DNA from: JAPUEK01 sp963815355
GTDB taxonomy: Bacteria; Pseudomonadota; Alphaproteobacteria; Rhodobacterales; Rhodobacteraceae
Assembly: GCA_963815355.1 (NCBI GenBank)
Contig: CAWFGJ010000007.1
Location: 1-64,000, forward strand
Length of the DNA: 64,000 bases
Direction: 5' to 3'
This document shows, in pieces, positions 28,316 to 36,435 of the stretch. How positions within the stretch are numbered: the stretch's first letter is position 1; each line of letters begins with the position of its first letter. Under the pieces are notes generated by a model. It did no database searches and was not told the origin of the DNA. It saw only the letters and a list, made by a program, of their open reading frames with translations. The translations under genes and the position numbers were made by a program.

Positions 28316-28984
28316 ATGCTGTCGCAACTGCTGAAGGCTGAATTGGCGGAGCGCGAAGTGCGCTTGATCGCCTATCACATGAAGTCGGCCCGCTTCCCGG
28401 CCTACAAGGACATCGCGGGCTTCGACTTCGCCGCCAGCGAGATCAACGAGGCAACCGTCAGGACGCTGCACCGCTGCGAGTTCATGGACGGAGCCCAGAA
28501 TGTGGTCCTGATCGGCGGGCCGGGCACCGGCAAGACCCATTTCGCCACCGCCCTCGGCATACAGGCGATCGAACATCATCGCCGCAAGGTTCGCTTCTTC
28601 TCCACCATCGAGTTGATCATCGCCCTTGAGCAAGAAAAGGCCAAGGGCAAGGCCGGGCAGATCGCGGAAGGCATGACCAAGCTCGATCTCGTGATCTTGG
28701 ATGAACTTGGTTATCTACCGTTCAGCGCCTCGGGCGAGCCCCTGCTGTTCCATCTGCTGAGCAAACTCTAAGAACGCACCAGCGTCGTGATCACCACCAA
28801 CCTCAGCTTCAGCGAATGGGCCACGGTCTTCGGCGACGCAAAAATGACCATAGCCCTGCTCGACCGCCTTACCCACCGCTGCCACATCCTGGAGACCGGA
28901 AACGACAGCTTCCGCTTCAAGGCAAGCCCGGCCGCAGCGGCCCGAAAAAAGAAGGAGACAAATCCGCCCTTGACCCACGCATGA
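28316..28984 (+). pseudogene. istB: IstB ATPase, truncated at the start and carrying an in-frame stop
   Basis: IstB helper ATPase of IS21. The Walker A motif is VVLIGGPGTGKTHFATALG and Walker B is LDLVILDELGYLPFS. The frame is interrupted by TAA at 28769-28771, where the family has LLSKLYERTSVVITTNLSFS (Tyr to stop), and then continues to the true stop after NPPLTHA (28984). The 5' end lacks the usual start region: coding similarity begins just after the istA truncation. The copy cannot make functional IstB. Confidence 0.9.
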
Positions 28985-29176
28985 ACCAAAATCCATAATC
29001 AAAGGTGGCTCAAATCTCGATGAAAAACCCGCGTCACTTCTGGGTGGAAATCTACAGTAGTCGGCAAGGCAGTTTGAATCCGCTGCTCTGTACCCATTGC
29101 GCCTTGCATGCGCAAATTTTGCCAAGCGAAAGCAGTTGTCATTGCCTGGTCACGTCACCTTGCCGCTAAGGCAACC

Positions 29177-30466
29177 TCAGATATCCTCAATCCGCAGCGC
29201 GACGGGCTGACCGACCAAAACGCCCGTGTCCACAAATCGACCGGTGGCATGGTCTATATCAGCGCGGGCAGCTTTGTGGGTCACAATCAAGACAGTCGCT
29301 TTGTCACCCTCGTGATCATACTGGCGCATCTGGTCGATCGAAACCCCCGCCTCGCCAAGACATGTGGCAATTTTCGCAAGTGCACCGGGCTTGTCGAGCA
29401 ACGTCATCCGCAAGTAATGCCGCGCAGGGGTCGCGGATTTGGCTGCAATCGGAGCTGCCAGCGTTACGGCGGGCTGCCCGAAAGTCGAAAGGCGGATCCC
29501 GCGTGCAATATCAAGAACATCGCCCATGACCGCGCTGGCTGTGGGGCCGGATCCGGCGCCTGCGCCACGCAGCACGATTTGGCCAACGGAGTCGCCTTCA
29601 AGCACAACCATGTTCGTTCCGCCCTGCAATTGGCCCAAAGGACTGTCCGCGGGCACAAGGCAGGGAGTCATGCGCTGTTCCAGCCCGCGCCCAGTCATCT
29701 GCGCCACGCCCAAAAGCTTGATCCTGTAGCCCATATCTGCGGCAAGGCGAATGTCGTCGATCGAAATATTTCCTATTCCCTCAAGCTCAACCGCCGCGAA
29801 AGAGACCTTTGTCCCGAAGGCTATCGCAGCCAACAAGGAAAGCTTGTGGCCAGCGTCAATGCCCCCCACGTCCAAGTTGGGGTCTGCCTCAAGGTAGCCA
29901 AGTTGACGCGCCTCTTCGAAAACCTGATCGTACGGAAGGCCAGCGTTTTGCATCCGTGTAAGGATATAGTTGCAGGTGCCGTTCATAACCCCCATGACGC
30001 GGCGGATTTGGTTGGCGGCAAGACCTTCTGTCAACGCTTTGATGACCGGTATGCCTCCTGCAACAGCGGCTTCAAAGCGGATCACACGACCGGCGGCTTC
30101 CGCAGAAAGTGCAAGCGTATGACCATGATGGGCCAAGAGCGCCTTGTTTGCAGTAACAACATCCTTACCGGCAGCAATCGCGGCTTCGGTGGCGTCCTTT
30201 GCGGGACCTTCGTGGCCGCCCATAACCTCGACAAACACATCTACGTCGTCGCGTTGTGCAAGGGCGATGGCGTTCGATTCCCAAACAAACGCAGAAAGGT
30301 CCGCATCGCAATTCTTGGTTTGATCGCGAGCGGAAACAGCGGAGATAACAACGGCGCGGCCTGTACGGGCAGCGATCAAGGCGGCATGGTTTTGCACGAT
30401 CTTGACCACGCCAATACCGACAGTTCCAAGCCCAGCAAGACCAAGACGCAGTGGAGCGGCGGACAT
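29177..30466 (-). CDS. hom: Homoserine dehydrogenase
   Basis: NAD(P)H-dependent enzyme converting aspartate semialdehyde to homoserine for threonine and methionine synthesis. 429 residues from ATG 30464-30466 (MSAAPLRLGLAGLGTVGIGV, Rossmann motif). The frame upstream to 30523 is not family-like. Other signatures are VTANKALLAHHG, the catalytic-domain segment with NGTCNYILTRM and EEARQLGYLEADPNLDVGGI, and a C-terminal ACT regulatory domain from about residue 345 (YLRMTLLDKPGALAKIATCL). In Rhodobacteraceae hom is, to my knowledge, usually followed by glpX and recJ. Here those lie 6 kb away on the other strand, and IS21 starts 120 bases after the hom stop. Confidence 0.96.
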   Translation of the reverse strand: MSAAPLRLGLAGLGTVGIGVVKIVQNHAALIAARTGRAVVISAVSARDQTKNCDADLSAFVWESNAIALAQRDDVDVFVEVMGGHEGPAKDATEAAIAAGKDVVTANKALLAHHGHTLALSAEAAGRVIRFEAAVAGGIPVIKALTEGLAANQIRRVMGVMNGTCNYILTRMQNAGLPYDQVFEEARQLGYLEADPNLDVGGIDAGHKLSLLAAIAFGTKVSFAAVELEGIGNISIDDIRLAADMGYRIKLLGVAQMTGRGLEQRMTPCLVPADSPLGQLQGGTNMVVLEGDSVGQIVLRGAGAGSGPTASAVMGDVLDIARGIRLSTFGQPAVTLAAPIAAKSATPARHYLRMTLLDKPGALAKIATCLGEAGVSIDQMRQYDHEGDKATVLIVTHKAARADIDHATGRFVDTGVLVGQPVALRIEDI

Positions 30467-30564
30467 GGTGTTCTCCCGTTTGTGTTGCAAGCGCCTGTTA
30501 GCGGTTTCGCGCGGCACACGCAACGCAGGGCATCAAAACCTGAGTGAAATCCGGGCATTTCGCA

Positions 30565-30798
30565 TCAGCGAGCGCGAAGCACGGCAGCGCGAGCGCGAAG
30601 TGCTGCCGCTCGGGACGCCAACACTGCTCCGGAATTTTCGGCACGCGCACCCGGAATGGACGCTGCAATTTGCTCCATCGGTAAAAGTGCCGGCGTCGCG
30701 GAAACTGTTTTGCTAGTCTTTGCAAGTGCCTGGCTGACTTCTGGGAAGTCGGCACATGCCGAAAGCAAGACCAAAAAGGGAATGACGCGCAAGACCAT
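30565..30798 (-). CDS. Small predicted lipoprotein upstream of hom
   Basis: A 77-residue protein. The N-terminus is MVLRVIPFLVLLSACADFPE, with a classic lipobox (L-S-A-C), so Cys15 is expected to be lipidated and the protein anchored to a membrane. The C-terminal quarter is an Ala/Arg-rich helix (LASRAAALRARAAVLRAR). The protein is short, and small proteins of this form are familiar from roseobacter genomes. No function is known to me. It lies 98 bases upstream of hom, same strand, possibly co-transcribed. Confidence 0.68.
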   Translation of the reverse strand: MVLRVIPFLVLLSACADFPEVSQALAKTSKTVSATPALLPMEQIAASIPGARAENSGAVLASRAAALRARAAVLRAR

Positions 30799-30852
30799 GT
30801 CTCATAATAGCGCGCCGTTTGGCAAAGCTAAAGCGCACAATATTCGGCCCGA

Positions 30853-31764
30853 TCAATGAGACGGCTTTATGAAGGTACCGTTGCGCAATTCCCTCATTGC
30901 TGTATCGAGTTCGGCGCGCGTGTTCATAACGATCGGTCCATGCCATGCGACGGGCTCTTGGATTGGCGCGCCTGAAATCAGCAAGTAACGAACACCCTCG
31001 GGGCCCGCCTGAACGACCACTTCGTCGCCCTTCCCAAACTCAACAACTGTTCGATTGCCAGAGAGGTCTCGGATATTCAACTCTTGGCCCAACACTTCCT
31101 TTTCCAGTAAAACCCCACGAGGACGCGCCGCGTCTGCAAACTTAGCAGCGCCGTCGAACACATAGGCAAAAGCATGACGGCGCGTGTCGACGGCAAAGGT
31201 TTTCTTTTTGCCAGAAGGCACAAAAATATCTAAATATTGTGGTTCGGCAGCGATGCCATCCACTGGTCCTGTCTTGCCCCAGAAACTGCCAACGATGACT
31301 TTCACGACTGTCCCATCATCATCGATGATCTCCGGAATATCGTTGCATTTTACGTCCTGGTACCGGGGTTTTGTCATCTTCAGGTGGCCCGGAAGGTTGG
31401 CCCAAAGTTGAAAGCCATGCATCTGGCCTTTGCCGTTCCCCTTGGGCATTTCCTGATGGAGGATACCAGAGCCAGCTGTCATCCATTGAACGTCGCCGCC
31501 CTTGAGCGTTCCACGATTACCCAGGCTGTCGCCGTGTTCCACCGATCCGGCGAGGACATAAGTAATCGTTTCAATCCCCCGATGCGGATGCCAAGGAAAA
31601 CCTTGGGCATAATCTGACGGGTGATCGCCACGAAAGTCATCGAACAATAAGAACGGGTCCATTCGTGTTGGATCTCCGAAGCCAAAGCCTCGGTGTAAGT
31701 GAACTCCGGCACCTTCCATGGTCGGTTGCGCTCGATTGGTAGCAGACACCGGTCTGACAGACAT
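30853..31764 (-). CDS. Pirin family protein
   Basis: A 303-residue bicupin. The start ATG (31762-31764, MSVRPVS) has AGGAG 8 bases upstream; the longer frame to 31821 has no such support. The N-terminal cupin has the pirin signature with metal ligands: FPWHPHRGIETITYVLAGSV (two His), EHGDSLGNRGTLKGGDVQWM, then SGILHQEMPKG (His/Glu). Bacterial pirins are iron-binding cytoplasmic proteins, some with quercetinase-like activity, but a substrate cannot be read here. The C-terminal pirin_C domain ends RELRNGTFIKPSH. The gene is followed by the lipoprotein gene and hom on the same strand. Upstream it is bounded by IS element A copy 2. Confidence 0.93.
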   Translation of the reverse strand: MSVRPVSATNRAQPTMEGAGVHLHRGFGFGDPTRMDPFLLFDDFRGDHPSDYAQGFPWHPHRGIETITYVLAGSVEHGDSLGNRGTLKGGDVQWMTAGSGILHQEMPKGNGKGQMHGFQLWANLPGHLKMTKPRYQDVKCNDIPEIIDDDGTVVKVIVGSFWGKTGPVDGIAAEPQYLDIFVPSGKKKTFAVDTRRHAFAYVFDGAAKFADAARPRGVLLEKEVLGQELNIRDLSGNRTVVEFGKGDEVVVQAGPEGVRYLLISGAPIQEPVAWHGPIVMNTRAELDTAMRELRNGTFIKPSH

Positions 31765-31939
31765 AGCTTCAACTCCTAATCTTGGTTGCACCAGAAGTAA
31801 GATGTTACACACCTTGGACAAGAGGTCACTTCACCGAGACGTTGCCCCCTCCACCTAGTCCAGTTTGAGGTAGACTCTGACCCAACCTGACCTGCTCCCC
31901 AACCTTGGACCGCCCGAAGGCAGAGTTTTCCGGCTTCGC

Positions 31940-32764
31940 TCAGGGTGACGGGCTGGTGACGCCCCCCGATTTCGTCAGCATGATCGGGACCTTGTTGCCG
32001 ATCGCGCCGTGTGGCCGTTCCTCGTTAGAGTAACTACGCCAAGCCTCCAATTTTCGACAGCATCTGCAAGCGTCAAGCACCAGTGCTGGTTCAGGCATTC
32101 GGCCCGGAACCTGCCATTGAATGCTTCGATGAAGGCGTTACCAGTCGGTTTGCCCTGACGAGAGACGTCCAGAACGACGCCGCGCTGATAGGCCCAGAGG
32201 TCCATGTCGCGCGAGATGAACTCGCTGCCCTGGTCCACGCGGATGGTCTTGGGATAACCCGTTTGTCGACAGACCCTGTCCAAAGTCGCCACCACATCTT
32301 CGCCGCGATAGCTGAACTTCGCATCCGGAACCGGCACATAGCGCGAGAATGTATCGACCACGGTCAGCACGCGCAGCTTCTTGCCCGTCGCCAGCTGGTC
32401 GTGAACGAAGTCCATCGCCCAGACTTCGTTGGGGCCGGCGGCATCGACGCGGTCATCGCGCAGCTTCGCCTTCACCCGGCGTTTGGGCGTCTTGTTCCGG
32501 AGCTGCATGCCCAACTCCTTGTAAATTCGATAGACCTTCTTGATGTTGACGCCCCAGCCTTCGCGGTCCAGCAGAACATGGACCCGCCGGTAGCCATAAC
32601 GCACGCGCGTTTCGCAGACCTCCTTGATCCGCTTCGGCAACGGCAGCCTGATCAGTGCGGCGGGATTTGTAGTGGAACGTCGAGCAGTCGAACCCGATGG
32701 CCCCACAAGCCGTTCGGATCGAAACTGCCCAATCGCTGCACATCCCGCGAACCAGTTCGCGCAT
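31940..32764 (-). pseudogene. IS3-family transposase OrfB (element A copy 2), frameshifted
   Basis: It begins MRELVRGMCSDWAVSIRTAC, then CSTFHYKSRR. The frame is lost around 32640-32660 and resumes as RIKEVCETRVRYGYRRVHVL. The DDE core is intact: NEVWAMDFVHDQLATGKKLR (D), KTIRVDQGSEFISRDM (D) and NAFIEAFNGRFRAECL (E). A second frameshift near 32045-32055 separates the C-terminus NEERPHGAIGNKVPIMLTKS (stop 31940-31942). With two lesions, the transposase is dead. Confidence 0.85.
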
Positions 32765-32804
32765 CCGGCCAGGCTTCAGAGCTTTCGCCGGATCTTGCGG
32801 CCTA

Positions 32805-32827
32805 CAAACGATCCCCCGGATCGTTTG
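32805..32827. repeat. 10-bp perfect hairpin between OrfA and OrfB of element A
   Basis: CAAACGATCC and GGATCGTTTG are separated by three bases, immediately after the OrfA stop (32828-32830 on the minus strand) and before OrfB. Its placement fits a structure that influences OrfA/OrfB coupling or programmed frameshifting, which IS3 elements use. Function is inferred from position only. Confidence 0.55.
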
Positions 32828-33085
32828 CTAAACGGTCTTCACCTGCAACATCTCGCGGTCCAGCGTCAGGTCTGCCACGATCTTCTTCAGCCGACTGTTC
32901 TCGTCTTCGAGCTGCTTCAACCGCTTCATTTCGGTTGGCAGCAGCCCGGCATACTTCTTCTTCCAGTTGAAGTAGGTCGCCGGGCTGATCCCGGCCTTGC
33001 GGCAGATCTCCGCAACCGGCGTGCCTTCGTCGCCCTGCTTGATGATGAACGCCTTCTGCGCGTCCGTGAACTTCGATGCTTTCAT
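32828..33085 (-). CDS. IS3-family OrfA (element A copy 2)
   Basis: 85 residues: helix-turn-helix MKASKFTDAQKAFIIKQGDE, TPVAEICRKAGISPATYFNW, and the leucine-zipper region MKRLKQLEDENSRLKKIVAD. It is intact, with its stop directly followed by the hairpin at 32805-32827. Confidence 0.9.
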   Translation of the reverse strand: MKASKFTDAQKAFIIKQGDEGTPVAEICRKAGISPATYFNWKKKYAGLLPTEMKRLKQLEDENSRLKKIVADLTLDREMLQVKTV

Positions 33086-33184
33086 CCGATTCCGCTCCTC
33101 TCCCAGCCGGGAAAACGTAGCGGAAAACTCCAGACTTCAAACGGTCCAGTTTCCGGGGATCAGATCAAACCGAAAGGACCAGAG

Positions 33185-33740
33185 ATGAAGCGCAGCAGCT
33201 TCACCGAAAACCAAATCATCGGCATTCTGAAAGAGCACGTGGCCGGGGTTTCCGTCGCCGATCTGTGCCGCAAGCACGGCGTCAGCGATGCAACGTTTAC
33301 AAGTGGAAAGCCAAGTATGGCGGGATGGACGCCAGCGAGGCGAAGCGGCTGAAGGGCCTTGAGGGCGAGAACGCGCGCCTGAAACGGCTCCTCGCCGATG
33401 CGATGCTCGACAATGCCGCGCTGAAGGATCTCTTGGAAAAAAGGGGGGGTGCCCACAACGAAGCGGCAAGCGGCCGCGCATCTGGTGGCAAATCATGAGA
33501 TGAGCGAACAGCGGGCGTGCCGGGCGATAGGCTGTTGCCCGATGATCATGTGCTGTGAAGATGACCATGCGCTAAGAAGTTGACCGGCTTAACGAAACCC
33601 TGTTCCCGGCTTTGCACCATGCCTGCGGCACGATGGCCGCCTGGCGCCACGACTACAACACCGAACGCCCCCCACTCCCACCTCGGCTGGCAGACGCCTG
33701 CCGCGTTCGAACTGACCTTCACCCGGCAACGGTACCTGAC
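33185..33740 (+). pseudogene. Remnant of another IS3-family element (OrfA plus pieces of OrfB)
   Basis: OrfA begins at ATG 33185 (MKRSSFTENQIIGILKEHVA, GVSVADLCRKHGVSDATF). It shifts frame near 33297 and continues as YKWKAKYGGMDASEAKRLKG and LKDLLEKRG. OrfB starts at about 33452 (TKRQAAAHLVANHEMSEQRA) and breaks off after about 30 codons. Its C-terminus resumes around 33583-33730 (RLNETLFPALHHACGTMAAW, then HSHLGWQTPAAFELTFTRQR) with one more frameshift in the CCCCCC run near 33668. The catalytic core is missing, so this is an internally deleted relic lying on the opposite strand to element A. Confidence 0.82.
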
Positions 33741-33751
33741 CAAGCATATGG

Positions 33752-33976
33752 GCGAATGTCATCGTTCTGGACGCCGAGCGGCGTTTCCTGACCGCCCTTA
33801 TGGCCCCCGACCGGCCCGCGAAGATTACCCATGCCGCTGTGGCGACAAATCATCAAGACCGGGTGGAGTGGGCTAGTCACGCACGATTTACGGCCTCTGT
33901 TGAGCGGGAGCAGTTCTTGCTGCAACGGTTGATGCTGCATGTCGAAGCTCAAAAAAGTTCATCGGTACGTTTTTGA
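33752..33976 (+). pseudogene. Orphan C-terminal coding fragment of unknown protein
   Basis: An open stretch without a start encodes ANVIVLDAERRFLTALMAPD, RPAKITHAAVATNHQDRVEW and a helical tail, VEREQFLLQRLMLHVEAQKS, before TGA 33974-33976. Codon use looks like a genuine gene, and an upstream in-frame TGA at about 33734 cuts it off from the IS relic. It is probably the tail of a host gene destroyed by the IS activity here. I do not recognise the family. Confidence 0.4.
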
Positions 33977-34293
33977 AACCACCGCTCTATGAAGCTGCGT
34001 TCGATCAAGGGTTTGGTAAGCTTTACACGGCCGTTTACTGTCCACGTATGGGTGAGACGGAGCTGCGTTGGCCCAGAGCGGTTCGGCCGTTAAACCTAGA
34101 TGATTTTTGCTAAGATGCGCGTAAGATTATACACCCGACGTTCAATTGAACGGGCACGGCGCAACATGGCAACCCTAGTCACCTCTTCTTTGATCGGCGT
34201 CCGCATCGGCTATCGACAACGTCCTGCCAACGATGACCTTCTCCGACACAGTACATCTGCCTAGACCTCAAGCAACCATTCCGGGAGGCTTCC
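33977..34293. promoter_or_regulatory. Spacer upstream of mgtE with a 12-bp perfect palindrome
   Basis: No gene is seen. GTTCAATTGAAC at 34140-34151 is a perfect palindrome about 140 bases before the mgtE start and could be an operator. Whether it binds anything is unknown. A strong ribosome site, GGGAGG at 34283-34288, precedes the TTG start of mgtE. Confidence 0.35.
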
Positions 34294-35682
34294 TTGACCA
34301 ACGACCCCGCCGAAAAGATCGAGGTGACAGAGGATTCGGGCCGCAGCATGCGTAGCCGCGTCAAGGCGGCCATCGATGCGCATGACAGCGAAGCGTTGAT
34401 TACGCTTCTGGACCCGATGCCACTTAGCGCGGCAATGCGCCAGCTTTTGGCCCTGGATGCAGATGATCGTGATACGCTGCTCAACTTGCTGCCTGTAAAA
34501 TTTGCCGCTGCTATGATCGCGGAGGCTCCCCACTCCGCTGCCACCGAATTGGTGGAGAGAATGGAGAAATCTCGCGCAAGCGATGTGTTGGATGAGTTGG
34601 ACAGCGACCTGCAGGCCGACTTGATTGGCGACATGGACAGCGAAGACGCGGAAGCCATCCTTGCTGAGATGGACCCCGATGACGCCGCCGACGTCCGCCG
34701 CCTAACTGAATATGCGGATGAAACCGCCGGTGGCTTGATGGTCGCCGATGCGTTCCAGTTCCCTGACAGCGCCACCGTGGGCGCGGTCCTGCGGGGCTTA
34801 GTCTCTGACGATGGGGACTATGAACGTCATCGGGGCCAGCACCCCTATGTGGTGAATGACGAAGGTAAGCCAGTTGGCGTGGTATCGCTGCGCGGCCTGT
34901 TGATGGCCAAGCGTAGCGCCAAGTTAACCGCAATCATGGTGCGCCCGTTGACCGTTTCGGTTGCGACCACCTTGGACGAGTTACAAGACATTTTCGACGA
35001 ATACGATTTCCTTGGCATGCCTGTTGTCGAAGCAAATGGTCGACTGGTGGGCGTCGTTTCCCGATCGGCTGTCGATTCGGCAGCTTTGGAGCGGTCCGAA
35101 AGCGAAAGTTTAAAGCGGCAAGGTGTCGTTGGCGACGAATTGCGCTCCATGCCCATTTGGTTCCGTTCCCGAGGCAGGCTTGCTTGGCTTTCGTTGAATA
35201 TTATCCTCAATATGATCGCCGCGAGCGTCATTTCTGCCTATGAGGACACCTTGACTGCTGTAATCGCCATCGCGGTCTTTTTGCCAATGGTGTCGGATAT
35301 GAGCGGGTGTTCCGGCAATCAGGCCGTGGGCGTGACGATGCGAGAGTTGTCTTTGGGTATTGTTCAACCAAAGGACGCCTTCAGGGTCTGGCGGAAAGAA
35401 GTAAGTGTCGGGGTGATCAACGGCGTGGCTCTTGGCTTGTTGATCGGTCTGGTGGCTTGGGCATGGAAGGGCAACCCTTGGCTGGGCTTGGTCATTGGTC
35501 TTGCGCTCGCGCTCAACACAGTCTTGGCGGTGTCGGTCGGTGGGGTAGTTCCGCTATTTCTCAAACGCTTGGGCCAAGACCCTGCAGTTGCAAGTGGGCC
35601 CTTGCTCACAACGATCACAGATATGGCAGGTTTCTTTTTCGTTCTAAGCCTTGCTGCACTTATGATGCCGCTGTTGCTTTGA
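34294..35682 (+). CDS. mgtE: MgtE-type magnesium transporter
   Basis: A 462-residue dimeric Mg2+ channel/transporter of the inner membrane. Start TTG 34294, chosen for GGGAGG six bases upstream. The N-terminal superhelical MgtE_N domain (PLSAAMRQLLALDADDRDTL, LADLIGDMDSEDAEAILAEM type repeats) is followed by two CBS domains (TAGGLMVADAFQFPDSATVG; IMVRPLTVSVATTLDELQDI). The connecting helix and five membrane helices form the C-terminal pore, with FLPMVSDMSGCSGNQAVGVT carrying the conserved pore region and LGLVIGLALALNTVLAVSVG near the end. Length and order are normal. IS debris lies on both sides, so its neighbourhood has been rearranged. Confidence 0.95.
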   Translation: MTNDPAEKIEVTEDSGRSMRSRVKAAIDAHDSEALITLLDPMPLSAAMRQLLALDADDRDTLLNLLPVKFAAAMIAEAPHSAATELVERMEKSRASDVLDELDSDLQADLIGDMDSEDAEAILAEMDPDDAADVRRLTEYADETAGGLMVADAFQFPDSATVGAVLRGLVSDDGDYERHRGQHPYVVNDEGKPVGVVSLRGLLMAKRSAKLTAIMVRPLTVSVATTLDELQDIFDEYDFLGMPVVEANGRLVGVVSRSAVDSAALERSESESLKRQGVVGDELRSMPIWFRSRGRLAWLSLNIILNMIAASVISAYEDTLTAVIAIAVFLPMVSDMSGCSGNQAVGVTMRELSLGIVQPKDAFRVWRKEVSVGVINGVALGLLIGLVAWAWKGNPWLGLVIGLALALNTVLAVSVGGVVPLFLKRLGQDPAVASGPLLTTITDMAGFFFVLSLAALMMPLLL

Positions 35683-35839
35683 GCGGGCCTTTTTCATCGA
35701 GCTGTCGCGGCTTTCTTCCGGTTTTTTGAGTGCACTACGCGCTTGACCTGTCATTGATCTTTCATTCGGCCACGACCGGAGCCCAGTGGCCATTGACGCG
35801 AGCTGGCGTGGGTTGAGCAATCGCCCGTCGCGCGGAGCC

Positions 35840-36325
35840 TTAATCTCGCATAGCGGGTCGGGCGATTTCGGCGGTCAGGTGTAGTGCGCAGCCTGCGGGG
35901 GTTTGGTAGCCGAGCGCCGAATGGGGCCGCGCGTTGTGGTGTTCGGCGAGCCAAGCGGCGATCAGATCGCGGACATGGGCATTTTTGCGGAGCAGCGTCT
36001 CATTGAGGAACTCGCCCCGCATCCAGCCGTTGAAGCTTTCGACAAAGCCGTTTTGTATCGGCTTGCATGGCGATGTAGTGCCATTCGACCTTGGTCTCGG
36101 CGCACCACTTCAGCATACTTCGCCCGCCATTTGTAGAACGAGGCGTCGCGCATGTCATGCTCACTGCACAGTTCGGCCACCGGCACATCGCCTTCAGCCC
36201 TGCGGAGGATCCCAATGAATTGCGCCTATCTATATCTGCCTGTCTTTATTCAGAATCGCCTCATGCATCTTGCCGAGAAAATTCAGCTTCTGCAGCCCAT
36301 TACCTTCGGCATGGATTACCGGCCC
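35840..36325 (-). mobile_element. Composite IS3-family scar upstream of glpX
   Basis: On the minus strand, an OrfA start (VPVAELCSEHDMRDASFYKW; its upstream end and terminal sequence resemble element B, ending GGATTACC near 36313-36320) is fused to the 3' part of a different OrfB. That OrfB part is GFVESFNGWMRGEFLNETLL, frameshifted, then DLIAAWLAEHHNARPHSALG and YQTPAGCALHLTAE, with the stop at 35840. Most of both genes is deleted. The fusion suggests recombination between two IS copies here, next to a proposed inversion breakpoint. Confidence 0.78.
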
Positions 36326-36435
36326 AAAGGGCAAATTTCCTCTCACGGTATTTGGAATTTGTTAGCGCCAACGTGCTTGCTCCCAAAGCCCCCCACCGTT
36401 ACACGAAAGTCCTAACCGCCACGAATGGAGTTCCC

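Larger units (their letters stand above)
27187..29056 (+). mobile_element. IS21-family element, internally deleted
   Basis: The left end TGTTGATTTGCAGTGAGAAG (27187 on) and the inverted right end, which reads TGTAGATTTCCACCCAGAAG from 29056 inward, both start TGT-GATTT and share AGAAGTGAC. That gives imperfect terminal repeats of about 26 bases. Length is about 1.87 kb, whereas intact IS21 elements are usually 2-2.5 kb. The istA 3' part and istB 5' part are missing. No target duplication is visible: left flank ATTTCTTCGC (element A), right flank GTAGTCGGCA. So one flank was exchanged or deleted after insertion. Confidence 0.82.
31856..33149 (-). mobile_element. IS3-family element A, copy 2 (IS407-like layout)
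   Basis: About 1.3 kb with OrfA and OrfB on the minus strand. The ends show similar inverted sequences: TAGTCCAGTTTGAGGT (from 31856) and, read inward from 33149, CTGGACCGTTTGAAGT. Boundaries are approximate. The internal sequence matches the split copy at 24180-27186. OrfB is frameshifted, so the copy is not autonomous. Confidence 0.78.

Noticed and set aside
29108..30547. A 479-residue plus-strand frame opposite hom
   Set aside because: The minus strand encodes a fully conserved homoserine dehydrogenase; the plus-strand translation has no recognisable domain.
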